A DNA stretch of 64,000 bases from Geotalea sp. SG265 (lineage in GTDB: Bacteria; Desulfobacterota; Desulfuromonadia; Geobacterales; Geobacteraceae). The notes below the pieces were generated by a model. It searched no databases and was not told the origin of the DNA. It worked only from the letters and a program-made list of their open reading frames with translations. The DNA is taken from positions 248,001 to 312,000 of the forward strand of contig NZ_JAKZFT010000004.1 of the NCBI RefSeq assembly GCF_022808985.1. The letters are read 5' to 3'. This document shows, piece by piece, positions 56,151 through 64,000 of this stretch (positions are counted from its first letter, which is position 1; every line of letters starts with the position of its first letter). A program made the translations under genes and the position numbers.

Positions 56151-56945
56151 CTAGCCGCGCATCTCTTCCTTGAGCCCTTCCACGACCGCTTTCACCTCGG
56201 CGATCATCTCGGCGGCCTGGGGAGATTTTTCCATTTTCAGATACTGCTCGAAATATTTTTTTGCCTCGGCGAGGCGCTCCTGATCGATGCAGAGATTGCC
56301 CAGGGTCAGGTAGGACATGGTGAAATTCGGATCGAGCCGCACCGCTTCCAGGGTTTCCTTTTCGGCAGCCTCCAGATTTCCCATGTCGTAGAAGAGGTCA
56401 CCCAGGTTGAAATGGGCAGCTGCATCGTTGGGGTCCTGGGCAAGCCCCTTGCGATAGGCGTCGATTGCCTCCTCATTCTTGCCAAGGCCGTAATAAAGGT
56501 CACCCAGCGCGTTGAGAGCGAAGACATTGTGCGGGTCCAGTTCCAGCGCCCGGTTGAAGGATTGCAGCGCGTCGTCCGCCCGTTCCAGGCTGTTGTAGAC
56601 CAGTCCCAGGCTCACATAGCCGTCGGCTTCGTCGGGACGGATGCCCACGACCTTCTTGTAGGCGGTGATCGCCTCCTTATGCTCACCGCTCTCGAAATGG
56701 ATATCCCCCAGTGCGGTCCATGCCTCAACGTCTTCAGGTGCAAGCTTGAGTCCCGCCTTGATCGATTCTATGGCTTCGGCCTGTTTGCCGTTCTCGGCCA
56801 AAGCTTCCCCCAGGTAAAAGTACCCCTCGGCATTGGCCGGCTCCAGTTCTACGCAAGCCTTGAATTCAAGCGCAGCCTTGCCGAACTCTCCCGCTTCCAG
56901 CAAAGAAATTCCCTGCGCCAGCCGCTCATCGAAATTTGTCTCCAT
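56151..56945 (-). CDS. Cytoplasmic TPR-repeat protein
   Basis: This 264-residue protein is made almost entirely of tetratricopeptide repeats, about seven units from residue 10 to 250 (for example GYFYLGEALAENGKQAEAI, GYVSLGLVYNSLERADDAL, AHFNLGDLFYDMGNLEAAE). No signal peptide or membrane segment is present. It probably scaffolds protein interactions. The ATG at 56945 has a GGAGG ribosome site; the extra 30 nt upstream are unsupported. It is transcribed away from ptsP. Confidence 0.85.
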   Translation of the reverse strand: METNFDERLAQGISLLEAGEFGKAALEFKACVELEPANAEGYFYLGEALAENGKQAEAIESIKAGLKLAPEDVEAWTALGDIHFESGEHKEAITAYKKVVGIRPDEADGYVSLGLVYNSLERADDALQSFNRALELDPHNVFALNALGDLYYGLGKNEEAIDAYRKGLAQDPNDAAAHFNLGDLFYDMGNLEAAEKETLEAVRLDPNFTMSYLTLGNLCIDQERLAEAKKYFEQYLKMEKSPQAAEMIAEVKAVVEGLKEEMRG

Positions 56946-57085
56946 GTATTCCTCCAGTCTGTTTTTCCAGCGCAATCACGTCAGCACCGTTTCAGGATGG
57001 AACTATATCAAAATGTTCCAATGATTGCTACCGCAACCACGTGGCCAAGACAAAAGTTTACCCTTTCCTTTTCCGCCCACTGCTC

Positions 57086-57091
57086 TATAAT
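57086..57091 (+). promoter_or_regulatory. Consensus -10 box upstream of ptsP
   Basis: A perfect TATAAT lies about 30 bp before the ptsP start. No good -35 hexamer is found at 16-18 bp, so an activator-dependent promoter is possible. The rest of the 175-bp divergent gap shows nothing recognisable. Confidence 0.4.
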
Positions 57092-57120
57092 TAGAATATT
57101 TTTGAGCAAAGGGCTGCCGC

Positions 57121-59463
57121 ATGGGCGAAGAGCACAACGAAACCTTGGGATTGCGTACCCTGGAAGACATCAGCGGCCTGATCCTCCACTCCCACGATCT
57201 GCAGGAGACACTGGACAATATCGTCAACCTGGTGTCCAGGCGGGTCGGCTCGGACGTCTGCTCCATCTATCTTCTGGAAAACGATGGTGAAACCTTGCGG
57301 CTCAAGGCAACCAAAGGTCTGTCGCGGGGCTCGGTGGGCAAAATCACCATGAAGACCTCGGAAGGCCTCACCGGCCTTGCCGTCGAGGAACGGGGCATCA
57401 TTGCCACCGATAATGCCCCCCTCCATCCAAGGTATAAATATTTTCGCGAGACTCGGGAAGAAAAGTTCCTCTCTTTCCTCGGCGTGCCCCTCTTCGAGCG
57501 CAAGACCCCCGTCGGCGTACTGGTCGTTCAGACCCGGGAAGCACGGGTCTTTACCCCTGCCGAGATAAGCACCATTTCCACCATTGCCTACCAGATCAGC
57601 AGCATCGTCATCAACGCCAAGCTCCTGGATTCCATTAATCAGAAGGAGAAGGAGCGGGCCTTCTTCGCCAGCGAGCTGGAAAAAATGCGGGCGGGTGAAC
57701 GCAAGGGGAAAATGCATGCTGACCAGGAGAAAAAGCACCGCACCTCGTCCCTGATCGGCACTCCGGTATCCCCCGGATTCGCCTGGGGGAAAATATACAT
57801 TTTCAGCCGCAGCGAACATGACGGCATAGCCATGGAGCACGCCGGCACTCCTTCGGAAGAACGGAAGCGGTTCCAGATCGCCCTGGAAAAGGCAAAAATC
57901 CAGACCCTGTACATGGAGAAGCGCGTTGCCCAGGTCATGTCCAAGGAAGATGCGGCAATATTTCACAGTCACCTGATGTTTCTGGAAGATCGCGGCTTCA
58001 TCGCCAAGATCGCCGATCACATCGACAACGGCTTCAGCGCCGGCCAAGCCGTGCGGGAAGTGGTCGGCTATTACGTGAACGCCTTTGCCAAGATGGAAGA
58101 CCCTTACCTGCGCGAGCGTTCGGCGGACATGGAAGACATCGGCCGGCGGCTGCTCGACGCCATGAACGGCAACAACGGCTCCTGGAGAAAATTCCGTGAA
58201 AAGAGGATCATCATTGCTGACGATATCCTTCCTTCGGATATGGCAACCATGGATCACGAAAAGATTCTCGGCATCGTCACCGAAAAGGGGAACGCCGGCT
58301 CCCATGCGGCGATCATGGCCAGATCCCTGGGGATTCCAGCCATCGTAGGCGTGGAAGGGCTGACCAAGCAGCTCTCCCCCCGCACCGAGGTCATTGTCGA
58401 CGGCACCTCAGGCCATCTCTACATCAATCCCACCCTGAGAATAAAAGAGGAATACGAGCGGCTGGTGCGGGACTTCAGCCTGAAACAGCGGGAACTGGAA
58501 GGGTTGCGTGACCTGCGGGCAGAGACATCCGACGGCAGCCGTGTTTTTCTAAGGGCCAACATCGGTCTGCTGAACGACGTCAAGGTTGCCCAGGCAAACG
58601 GAGCCGAAGGAGTCGGGCTCTATCGCACCGAGTTCCCTTACATGACCCGCAAGACCTTTCCCAACAGGAGCGAACAATACAATCTCTATCGCAAAATCGT
58701 CGAGGGATTCCCCGACTTCCCCGTCACCATACGGACCCTGGATATCGGCGGCGACAAGGGGCTCTCCTATTTCCCATTTCCCAAGGAAGACAATCCCTTC
58801 ATGGGGTGGCGTTCAATCAGAGTGTCGCTGGAGGAAGAGCATATCTTCCGCGAGCAGCTAGCATCGATTCTCATGGCCTCCGCCCACGGCCGGGTTGCCG
58901 TCATGTTTCCGATGATCTCCAGCATCGAGGAGATCAGGACGGTGAAGAGGATCTTAGGGGAGGTGAAGGAGGAGCTGTCGGCAGAAAGCAGGCCCTTCGA
59001 CCCCTCCATTCCCCTGGGGATAATGGTGGAACTGCCGGCGGCAGTGCAGATCGCCCACATGCTTATGAAAGAAGTGGATTTTTTCAGCATCGGCACCAAC
59101 GACCTCATCCAGTATACCCTGGCCGCTGACCGCAACAACCCGAAGGTTCGGGAATATTACGACCCCTACCACCCGGCCATACTCCATTCCGTCAAACGGG
59201 TGGCCGACGTGGCGCTTGCTGCCGGGAAAAAGGCCTCACTCTGCGGAGAAATGGCTGCTGACCCCATGAATGCAATCCTGCTCATGGGAATGGGCATCAC
59301 CGATTTCAGCCTATCCGCCCCCTACATTCCCCTTGTCAAGCAGGCCGTGCGTCAGACGACCATGGCCGATGCCAGGGAGATTGCCGCACAAGCGCTGCAG
59401 TTGGAGAGCAGCACCGCAATCCGCGCCTACCTGGAAAAGACGAGGCTCCTCCTCAAACTGTAG
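57121..59463 (+). CDS. ptsP: Phosphoenolpyruvate-protein phosphotransferase PtsP (GAF-fused enzyme I, EI-Ntr)
   Basis: This 780-residue protein has a GAF domain (about 15-165) followed by enzyme I: N-terminal domain from about 210, the phospho-histidine H395 in GNAGSHAAIMARS, and the PEP-binding barrel with GLYRTEFPYM, VMFPMIS and the GTNDLIQYTLA and LCGEMAADP motifs. It passes phosphate from PEP to NPr and then EIIA-Ntr in the nitrogen-type PTS, which regulates rather than transports. GAF probably senses a small metabolite. No ptsO or ptsN gene is in the window. The ATG at 57121 follows AAAGGG. Confidence 0.95.
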   Translation: MGEEHNETLGLRTLEDISGLILHSHDLQETLDNIVNLVSRRVGSDVCSIYLLENDGETLRLKATKGLSRGSVGKITMKTSEGLTGLAVEERGIIATDNAPLHPRYKYFRETREEKFLSFLGVPLFERKTPVGVLVVQTREARVFTPAEISTISTIAYQISSIVINAKLLDSINQKEKERAFFASELEKMRAGERKGKMHADQEKKHRTSSLIGTPVSPGFAWGKIYIFSRSEHDGIAMEHAGTPSEERKRFQIALEKAKIQTLYMEKRVAQVMSKEDAAIFHSHLMFLEDRGFIAKIADHIDNGFSAGQAVREVVGYYVNAFAKMEDPYLRERSADMEDIGRRLLDAMNGNNGSWRKFREKRIIIADDILPSDMATMDHEKILGIVTEKGNAGSHAAIMARSLGIPAIVGVEGLTKQLSPRTEVIVDGTSGHLYINPTLRIKEEYERLVRDFSLKQRELEGLRDLRAETSDGSRVFLRANIGLLNDVKVAQANGAEGVGLYRTEFPYMTRKTFPNRSEQYNLYRKIVEGFPDFPVTIRTLDIGGDKGLSYFPFPKEDNPFMGWRSIRVSLEEEHIFREQLASILMASAHGRVAVMFPMISSIEEIRTVKRILGEVKEELSAESRPFDPSIPLGIMVELPAAVQIAHMLMKEVDFFSIGTNDLIQYTLAADRNNPKVREYYDPYHPAILHSVKRVADVALAAGKKASLCGEMAADPMNAILLMGMGITDFSLSAPYIPLVKQAVRQTTMADAREIAAQALQLESSTAIRAYLEKTRLLLKL

Positions 59464-59689
59464 CAGCTGTTGCGTGGATCGCCCCTCTCCCATCCCATCT
59501 CTTCCTTATAAAAATCGAGCCTGGCCATTTATCCTTCCGCCTTTACCCGGAATAGAAACGCCTGCCGCTACTGGAGCTGCCGTTCTCTCGCCTGCATACC
59601 AAATCCCTTGACCATCCAAAATGAATGTGCGATTATTAGCGAGTCATTAATAATCAATATTAACACTTCACCAACAGGCGGAAACTGCC
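59464..59689. other. 226-bp intergenic region after ptsP
   Basis: No terminator with a convincing T run follows ptsP. TTGACC at about 59608-59613 could be a -35 box of the next gene, with an AT-rich stretch (GATTATTAG) 17-19 bp later, a weak match. Several direct runs of TTAATAATC type lie in 59640-59660. No repeat copy was found. Confidence 0.3.
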
Positions 59690-60262
59690 ATGCATAAAAT
59701 CCTGATCGGCATGCTAGCGCTGCTGCTGATTTCAACATGCGGATACCGCACCCTGCAGGCAAAAGAGGAACAAACCAACCGCGCTTGGAGCGATCTCGGC
59801 TTTTCGTGCCGGCAGCGGATGGAAAGGGCGGCTGTTTACATGGAGGCGGTGCAAAGACATGTCTCCCTCAACAACGAGGTCGTAAAGGAGGCCGAGAAGG
59901 CCTTGCAAAAGGCTGTCAAGGAGGGGTACCCTTTGATACCGCCGGATGGGAAAAGGCTGTTGAAATTTCGCCAAGTCCAATCAGAGCTGACCCTGGCACT
60001 GGCACGGCTGCATCTGTCCACCGGCAACAGTCCGGTCTTTTTGCGGGACGAGAGCTTTCTTGCCGCCCAAAAGCGCATGGAAACAGCAGAAGCCCGTCTT
60101 AATGAAGCCATAACCGACTACAACCTGGCCAGCCATGAATTCAATCTCTGCAAACGCAGTTTTCCCCATGCACTGACCAACATGCTGCTCTTGCGGTACA
60201 GCGACAAGCAACCTTTCACCGCTGGAGAGCAGGTGAAACTGTGCGGAAAGATCGATTCGTAA
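59690..60262 (+). CDS. Divergent LemA-like exported protein
   Basis: This 190-residue protein starts with a hydrophobic signal/anchor segment (about 4-20, ending near STCG, which might be a lipobox, then YRTLQAKEE). A helical LemA-type domain follows: the C-terminal half (FLAAQKRMETAEARLNEAITDYNLA, described as a LemA helix, then RSFPHALTNMLLL) matches LemA, while the N-terminal part deviates from the usual RRYDLIPNLV segment. LemA proteins are four-helix membrane-linked proteins of unclear function. The ATG at 59690 has only a weak ribosome site. It converges on pyc. Confidence 0.65.
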   Translation: MHKILIGMLALLLISTCGYRTLQAKEEQTNRAWSDLGFSCRQRMERAAVYMEAVQRHVSLNNEVVKEAEKALQKAVKEGYPLIPPDGKRLLKFRQVQSELTLALARLHLSTGNSPVFLRDESFLAAQKRMETAEARLNEAITDYNLASHEFNLCKRSFPHALTNMLLLRYSDKQPFTAGEQVKLCGKIDS

Positions 60263-60269
60263 TGGAAAA

Positions 60270-60302
60270 CAAAAAGGGGCGACCAAGTGACCGTCCCTTT
60301 CG
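60270..60302. terminator. Possible bidirectional terminator between the LemA-like gene and pyc
   Basis: AAAGGGGCG and CCGTCCCTTT can pair imperfectly around ACCAAGTGA. The A run to the left gives a T run for the minus strand. The stem is imperfect, so confidence is moderate. Confidence 0.4.
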
Positions 60303-60331
60303 TCATGCAGAAGTACCTTCGATGTTTGCTG

Positions 60332-63300
60332 TCACGCCAGCACTATCAGCAGATCATCCTTCTCGATCTTGTCCCCCTCCCTGAACTTGACCTCGGCGAT
60401 CTTGCCGTCTTCCCTGGCCTTGACGTTGGTTTCCATCTTCATGGCCTCGGTCACCATCAGCACATCCCCCGCTGCAACCTCGTCGCCGGGTTTGACATTT
60501 ACCTTCAAGACCTTGCCAGGCATGGGCGCGCCTATGTGCAGACTGTTCCCCTTGTCGGCCTTCTCCCGCACCGCTTCGTCGGTTATGGCCGTCTGGTCGC
60601 GGACGATGACCTGGCGGGCATCACCATTCAGTTCGAAGAAGATGTGGCGGGTGCCGTCCGGGTGGACGCGGCCGATGGCGTTGAGCTTGATGATGAGGGT
60701 TTTGCCCGGCTCGATGTCGATGGCGGTCTCCTGCCCCGGCTCGAGACCATAAAAGAAGATCGGGGTCGGGATGACGGAGGTGTCCGAATATTCCTGGCGA
60801 TGGCGGTCGAACTCGGGAAAGACGTGGGGATAAAGGATGTAGGAGATGAGTCCCTTGTCGTCCACCGGCCGTCCCACCTTTGCTTCAGCCTTGAGCCGTT
60901 CCTCGTCGAAATCCGCCGGTTCGATCAGTTCTCCGGGGCGGCAGCTGATCGGTTCTTCCCCCTTGAGGATGATGCGCTGCAGTTCCCGGGGAAAGCCCTG
61001 GTAGGGCTGGCCGATCATCCCTTTGAACATCCCCACCACCGATTCTGGGAAGGTGAGGTCGTCCCCCTTAATGTAGACATCGTCAACATCCATGTTGTTT
61101 TTCACCAGGAACATGGCCATATCCCCGACCACCTTCGACGATGGCGTCACTTTGACGATGTCGCCGAAGAGGAGATTGACCCGGTGGTACATCTCCTTGC
61201 ACTCTTCCCAGCGGTCCAGTAGCCCAAGGCCAGCCACCTGGGGCTTGTAGTTGGAGTATTGCCCCCCCGGTATCTCGTGGTGATAGACCTCGGCGGTGCC
61301 GCTTTTCAGGCCGGACTCGAAGGGGGCATAGTAATCCCGCACCGTTTCCCAATAGTTGGCCAGCTTCTGCAGGTTTTCCTCGTTGAGACCGGTATCCCAT
61401 TCGCTCCCTTTCAGGGCAGCCACCAGGGCATTGAGGTTGGGTTGGGAGGTCAGGCCCGAGATGGAGGAAAGGGCGGCATCGACGATATCGACCCCCGCCT
61501 GGCAGGCCATGAGCAGCATCGCGCCGCCATTGCCCGAGGTATCGTGGGTATGGAGGTGGATCGGTATGCCGACCTCCGATTTCAGCGCCTTGATCAGCCG
61601 GGAGGCCGCCAGCGGTTTGAGCAGGCCCGCCATATCCTTGATGGCCAGGATATGGGCTCCCATCTTCTCCAGTTCCTTGGCCATGTTGACGTAATATTCC
61701 AGGGGATACTTGTCCCGCTTGGGATCATTGATGTCTCCCGTGTAGCAGATAGCCGCCTCGCAGATCTTGCCCTGCTTGCGCACAGCCTCCATGGCCACCT
61801 TCATACCGGTGGTCCAGTTGAGGGAGTCGAAGACGCGGAAGATGTCTATCCCCGACTGGGCCGCCTCCTCCACGAAGCGCTCCACGACGTTATCGGCGTA
61901 GTTGGTATAGCCGACGGCATTGGAGCCCCTGAGCAGCATCTGGAACAGCACGTTGGGAATGGCTTCCGACAGCTTGTGCAGCCTCTGCCAGGGGTCCTCC
62001 TTGAGAAAACGCATGGAGACGTCGAAGGTGGCCCCCCCCCACATCTCCAGGGAGAAGAGGTCAGCCGCCAAATGGGAAGTGGGCTCGGCGATCTTCAATA
62101 AGTCGTAGGTCCGCACCCTGGTGGCCAGGAGGGATTGATGGGCATCACGCATGGTGGTATCGGTGATAAGGACCTTTTTCTGCTCCAGAATCCACTGGGC
62201 AAGGCCTTCCGCCCCCTTTTCCATAAAAATGTCACGGGTACCGGCAGGACGCGGTTTGGTGAAATCCACCTCCGGAACTTTTGCCTCCATCAGTTCGGAT
62301 GATTTGAGAGGCTTGACGATGCCCGGCGAGCCGTTGACGATGACGTCGCCAATGAAGTTGAGCACCTTGGTGGCCCGGTCCTTCTTCTCCCGCAACTGGA
62401 GCAGTTCGGGGTGTTTTTCGATGAATGAGGTGTCGCATTTGCCGTTGAGAAAGACCGGGTGGGTGACCACATTCTCCAGAAAGGAGATGTTCGTCTTGAC
62501 GCCACGGATGCGGAATTCCTGCAGGGAGCGGTGCATGATGCGGGCAGCCTCGTCGAAGGTAAGCCCCCAGGCGCTGACCTTGACCAGCAGCGAATCATAA
62601 TGGGGGGTGATTTGCGCGCCGGTGAAGGCATTGCCGGCGTCAAGACGGACGCCGAAACCTGCCGACGACCGGTAGGCCTTGAGCGTACCGAAATCGGGGG
62701 CGAAATTGTTGGCCGGGTCCTCGGTGGTAATCCTGCACTGCATGGCATAGCCCCACATCTTGATGGCATCCTGGTTGGGAATGTTGATCTCCGGATCGGA
62801 AAGGGGTTTCCCCTCGGCCACCAAGATCTGGGTCTGCACTAAGTTGCGCCCGGTGATCATCTCGGTAACTGTATGCTCCACCTGAATGCGTGGGTTCATC
62901 TCAATGAAATAGAAGTTTCCCTCCTGATCCAGCAGGAACTCCACCGTCCCCGCATTCCGGTACTTGACGTGGCCGGCTATCTTCAGGGCCGCGGCACACA
63001 GCTCCTCGCGCATCTCGGGGGTGATGCAGAGTGACGGGGCAAACTCCACCACCTTCTGGTGGCGGCGCTGGATTGAGCAGTCCCGCTCGAAGAAGTGCAC
63101 AAGGTTGCCGTGGCTGTCGCCGAGAACCTGGACCTCGATATGCTTGGGGTTTTCCAGGTAGCGCTCCAGGAAGACTGCGGGATTACCGAAGGAAGCTTTT
63201 GCTTCGCTGCGGGCAGCGGCGATTCCTTCCACAAGCTCCTTACGGTTGGTCGCCACCCGCATGCCGCGCCCCCCGCCCCCGGCGGCCGCCTTGATGATGA

Positions 63301-63778
63301 TGGGATAGCCGTAGTTCTTGGCAAAAATAAGGGCATCTTCCTCATGCTCGACCGGGTCCTCGGTACCGGGAACGACCGGTACACCCGCCTCGATGGCCAC
63401 CTTGCGGGCCGCGACTTTGTCCCCCAGGCGCCGCTGCATCTCGGCGGTGGGGCCGATGAAGGTAATGCCGGCAGCCTCGCATTTCTCGGCAAACTCGGCA
63501 TTCTCGGAGAGGAAGCCGTAACCGGGGTGGATTGCATCCACATCCCTCTTCAGGGCCAGGGCGATGATTTCGTCGATGCCCAGGTAGGCATCGATGGGGC
63601 TTTTGCCCTTGCCGATGAGGTAGGCCTCATCGGCCTTATAGCGATGCAGGGACAGCTTGTCTTCTTCGGAATAGATGGCCACCGTGCCGATACCCAGTTC
63701 GGTGCAGGCGCGAAAGATCCTGATGGCAATCTCACCGCGGTTCGCCGCCATGATCTTTCTGAATTTACGTTGTTCCAT
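60332..63778 (-). CDS. pyc: Pyruvate carboxylase
   Basis: This 1148-residue biotin enzyme carboxylates pyruvate to oxaloacetate, feeding the TCA cycle and gluconeogenesis. The domain order is biotin carboxylase (about 1-450, with AAAGGGGRGMRV and the EMNPRIQVEHTVTE block), carboxyltransferase (about 530-800, with TTMRDAHQSLLATR), a PYC/OADA allosteric-type region, and a biotinyl domain with the biotin lysine K1114 in EAMKMET. The single-chain alpha4 form has normal length. The ATG at 63778 has GATGGAGG upstream; a start 18 nt earlier is not supported. It stands alone, converging with the LemA-like gene. Confidence 0.97.
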   Translation of the reverse strand: MEQRKFRKIMAANRGEIAIRIFRACTELGIGTVAIYSEEDKLSLHRYKADEAYLIGKGKSPIDAYLGIDEIIALALKRDVDAIHPGYGFLSENAEFAEKCEAAGITFIGPTAEMQRRLGDKVAARKVAIEAGVPVVPGTEDPVEHEEDALIFAKNYGYPIIIKAAAGGGGRGMRVATNRKELVEGIAAARSEAKASFGNPAVFLERYLENPKHIEVQVLGDSHGNLVHFFERDCSIQRRHQKVVEFAPSLCITPEMREELCAAALKIAGHVKYRNAGTVEFLLDQEGNFYFIEMNPRIQVEHTVTEMITGRNLVQTQILVAEGKPLSDPEINIPNQDAIKMWGYAMQCRITTEDPANNFAPDFGTLKAYRSSAGFGVRLDAGNAFTGAQITPHYDSLLVKVSAWGLTFDEAARIMHRSLQEFRIRGVKTNISFLENVVTHPVFLNGKCDTSFIEKHPELLQLREKKDRATKVLNFIGDVIVNGSPGIVKPLKSSELMEAKVPEVDFTKPRPAGTRDIFMEKGAEGLAQWILEQKKVLITDTTMRDAHQSLLATRVRTYDLLKIAEPTSHLAADLFSLEMWGGATFDVSMRFLKEDPWQRLHKLSEAIPNVLFQMLLRGSNAVGYTNYADNVVERFVEEAAQSGIDIFRVFDSLNWTTGMKVAMEAVRKQGKICEAAICYTGDINDPKRDKYPLEYYVNMAKELEKMGAHILAIKDMAGLLKPLAASRLIKALKSEVGIPIHLHTHDTSGNGGAMLLMACQAGVDIVDAALSSISGLTSQPNLNALVAALKGSEWDTGLNEENLQKLANYWETVRDYYAPFESGLKSGTAEVYHHEIPGGQYSNYKPQVAGLGLLDRWEECKEMYHRVNLLFGDIVKVTPSSKVVGDMAMFLVKNNMDVDDVYIKGDDLTFPESVVGMFKGMIGQPYQGFPRELQRIILKGEEPISCRPGELIEPADFDEERLKAEAKVGRPVDDKGLISYILYPHVFPEFDRHRQEYSDTSVIPTPIFFYGLEPGQETAIDIEPGKTLIIKLNAIGRVHPDGTRHIFFELNGDARQVIVRDQTAITDEAVREKADKGNSLHIGAPMPGKVLKVNVKPGDEVAAGDVLMVTEAMKMETNVKAREDGKIAEVKFREGDKIEKDDLLIVLA

Positions 63779-64000
63779 TAATGCCTCCATCAGCAATTTT
63801 ATCTAAAATAAAACAGATAAATTATAGGTAAATATTTATCTTCGCTAAAATTCTTTAGTCTTTCTAGATATTTAGAGTGCGCAGACAACAGTAACCAATA
63901 AAAGCAGAATCACCTTTTATTGTCAACAGTAAACATCTGTTATATTATGTGCACTATCTAATCCTTTTCCAGATGCTTGTTTACCTGATGCCTCTTTAGT
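63779..64000 (-). promoter_or_regulatory. AT-rich upstream region of pyc with promoter and palindrome
   Basis: On the minus strand TTGACA followed after 17 bp by TTTTAT lies at about 63900-63930 and could be the pyc promoter, leaving an AT-rich leader of more than 100 nt. In that leader AGATAAAT (63815-63822) and ATTTATCT (63834-63841) form a perfect 8-bp inverted repeat around 11 nt, a candidate operator or hairpin 37-63 bp before the ATG. No gene is seen up to the window edge. Confidence 0.4.

Overview
The window looks like a chromosomal segment of a Geobacter/Geotalea-type member of the Desulfuromonadia (Geobacteraceae). This is inferred from gene content and protein style, not from a database search. 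Pointers are several membrane histidine kinases with CHASE4, Cache or PAS sensors, a heme-c (CXXCH) signalling protein, a -24/-12 (sigma-54) promoter, the mreB / heptose-sugar / mreCD / PBP2 / RodA arrangement, pyruvate carboxylase and PtsP. No integrase, transposase, phage gene, rRNA, tRNA or CRISPR array was seen. The segment is core genome with short intergenic repeats.

Layout. 1-6.7 kb (minus): start of trpG, then trpE, two tandem histidine kinases with near-duplicate kinase cores, and a periplasmic binding protein beside them. 6.9-8.9 kb (plus): htpG and its terminator. 9-18.7 kb (minus): CDF transporter and recJ; a TPR protein, secF, secD and yajC; tgt and queA (queuosine tRNA modification); a SpoIID-domain protein. 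19-23.5 kb (plus): a heme-c HD-GYP protein behind a sigma-54 promoter, two Opp/Dpp-type ATPases, an ArsR-type regulator. 23.5-28 kb (minus): pmbA, a short N-acetylglutamate synthase, recN and nadK, with a striking heptamer tandem repeat between the last two. 28-32.9 kb (plus): glgP-rarA-pfkA with overlapping ends. 32.9-38.9 kb (minus): PstS-like protein, HAD phosphatase, HNH protein, rnhA, PlsC-like acyltransferase, a PAS histidine kinase and a radical-SAM AmrS-like enzyme. 39.2 kb (plus): a 50-residue zinc-ribbon protein.

39.4-49.7 kb (minus): a homolog of the tRNA-queuosine mannosyltransferase family (DUF3524), then the cell-shape genes rodA, mrdA, mreD and mreC, separated from mreB by envelope-sugar genes (RmlC-like epimerase, rmlA, gmhB, gmhA, a GT2 glycosyltransferase). 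50-52.5 kb (plus): PpiD-like chaperone and purC. 52.8-54.9 kb (minus): a DUF255/YyaL thioredoxin-domain protein. 55-60.3 kb (mixed): DUF3047 protein, YtxH protein, TPR protein, ptsP and a divergent LemA-like protein. 60.3-63.8 kb (minus): pyruvate carboxylase and its AT-rich upstream region.

The strongest unexplained signals are non-coding. (1) A 170-nt element occurs in two full copies (34696-34865; 52618-52788) and one partial copy (8890-8943). Its terminal stem differs between the full copies by compensatory base changes, as expected of a conserved structure. (2) Three heptanucleotide tandem arrays of different sequence lie at junctions of co-directional genes (76-110, 27037-27110, 34343-34370). 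(3) A 119-bp palindromic element sits between two copies of one terminator hairpin. Among proteins, the most notable are the putative queuosine mannosyltransferase in a genome segment that also carries queA-tgt, the heme-c HD-GYP protein, and the binding protein next to twin kinases.
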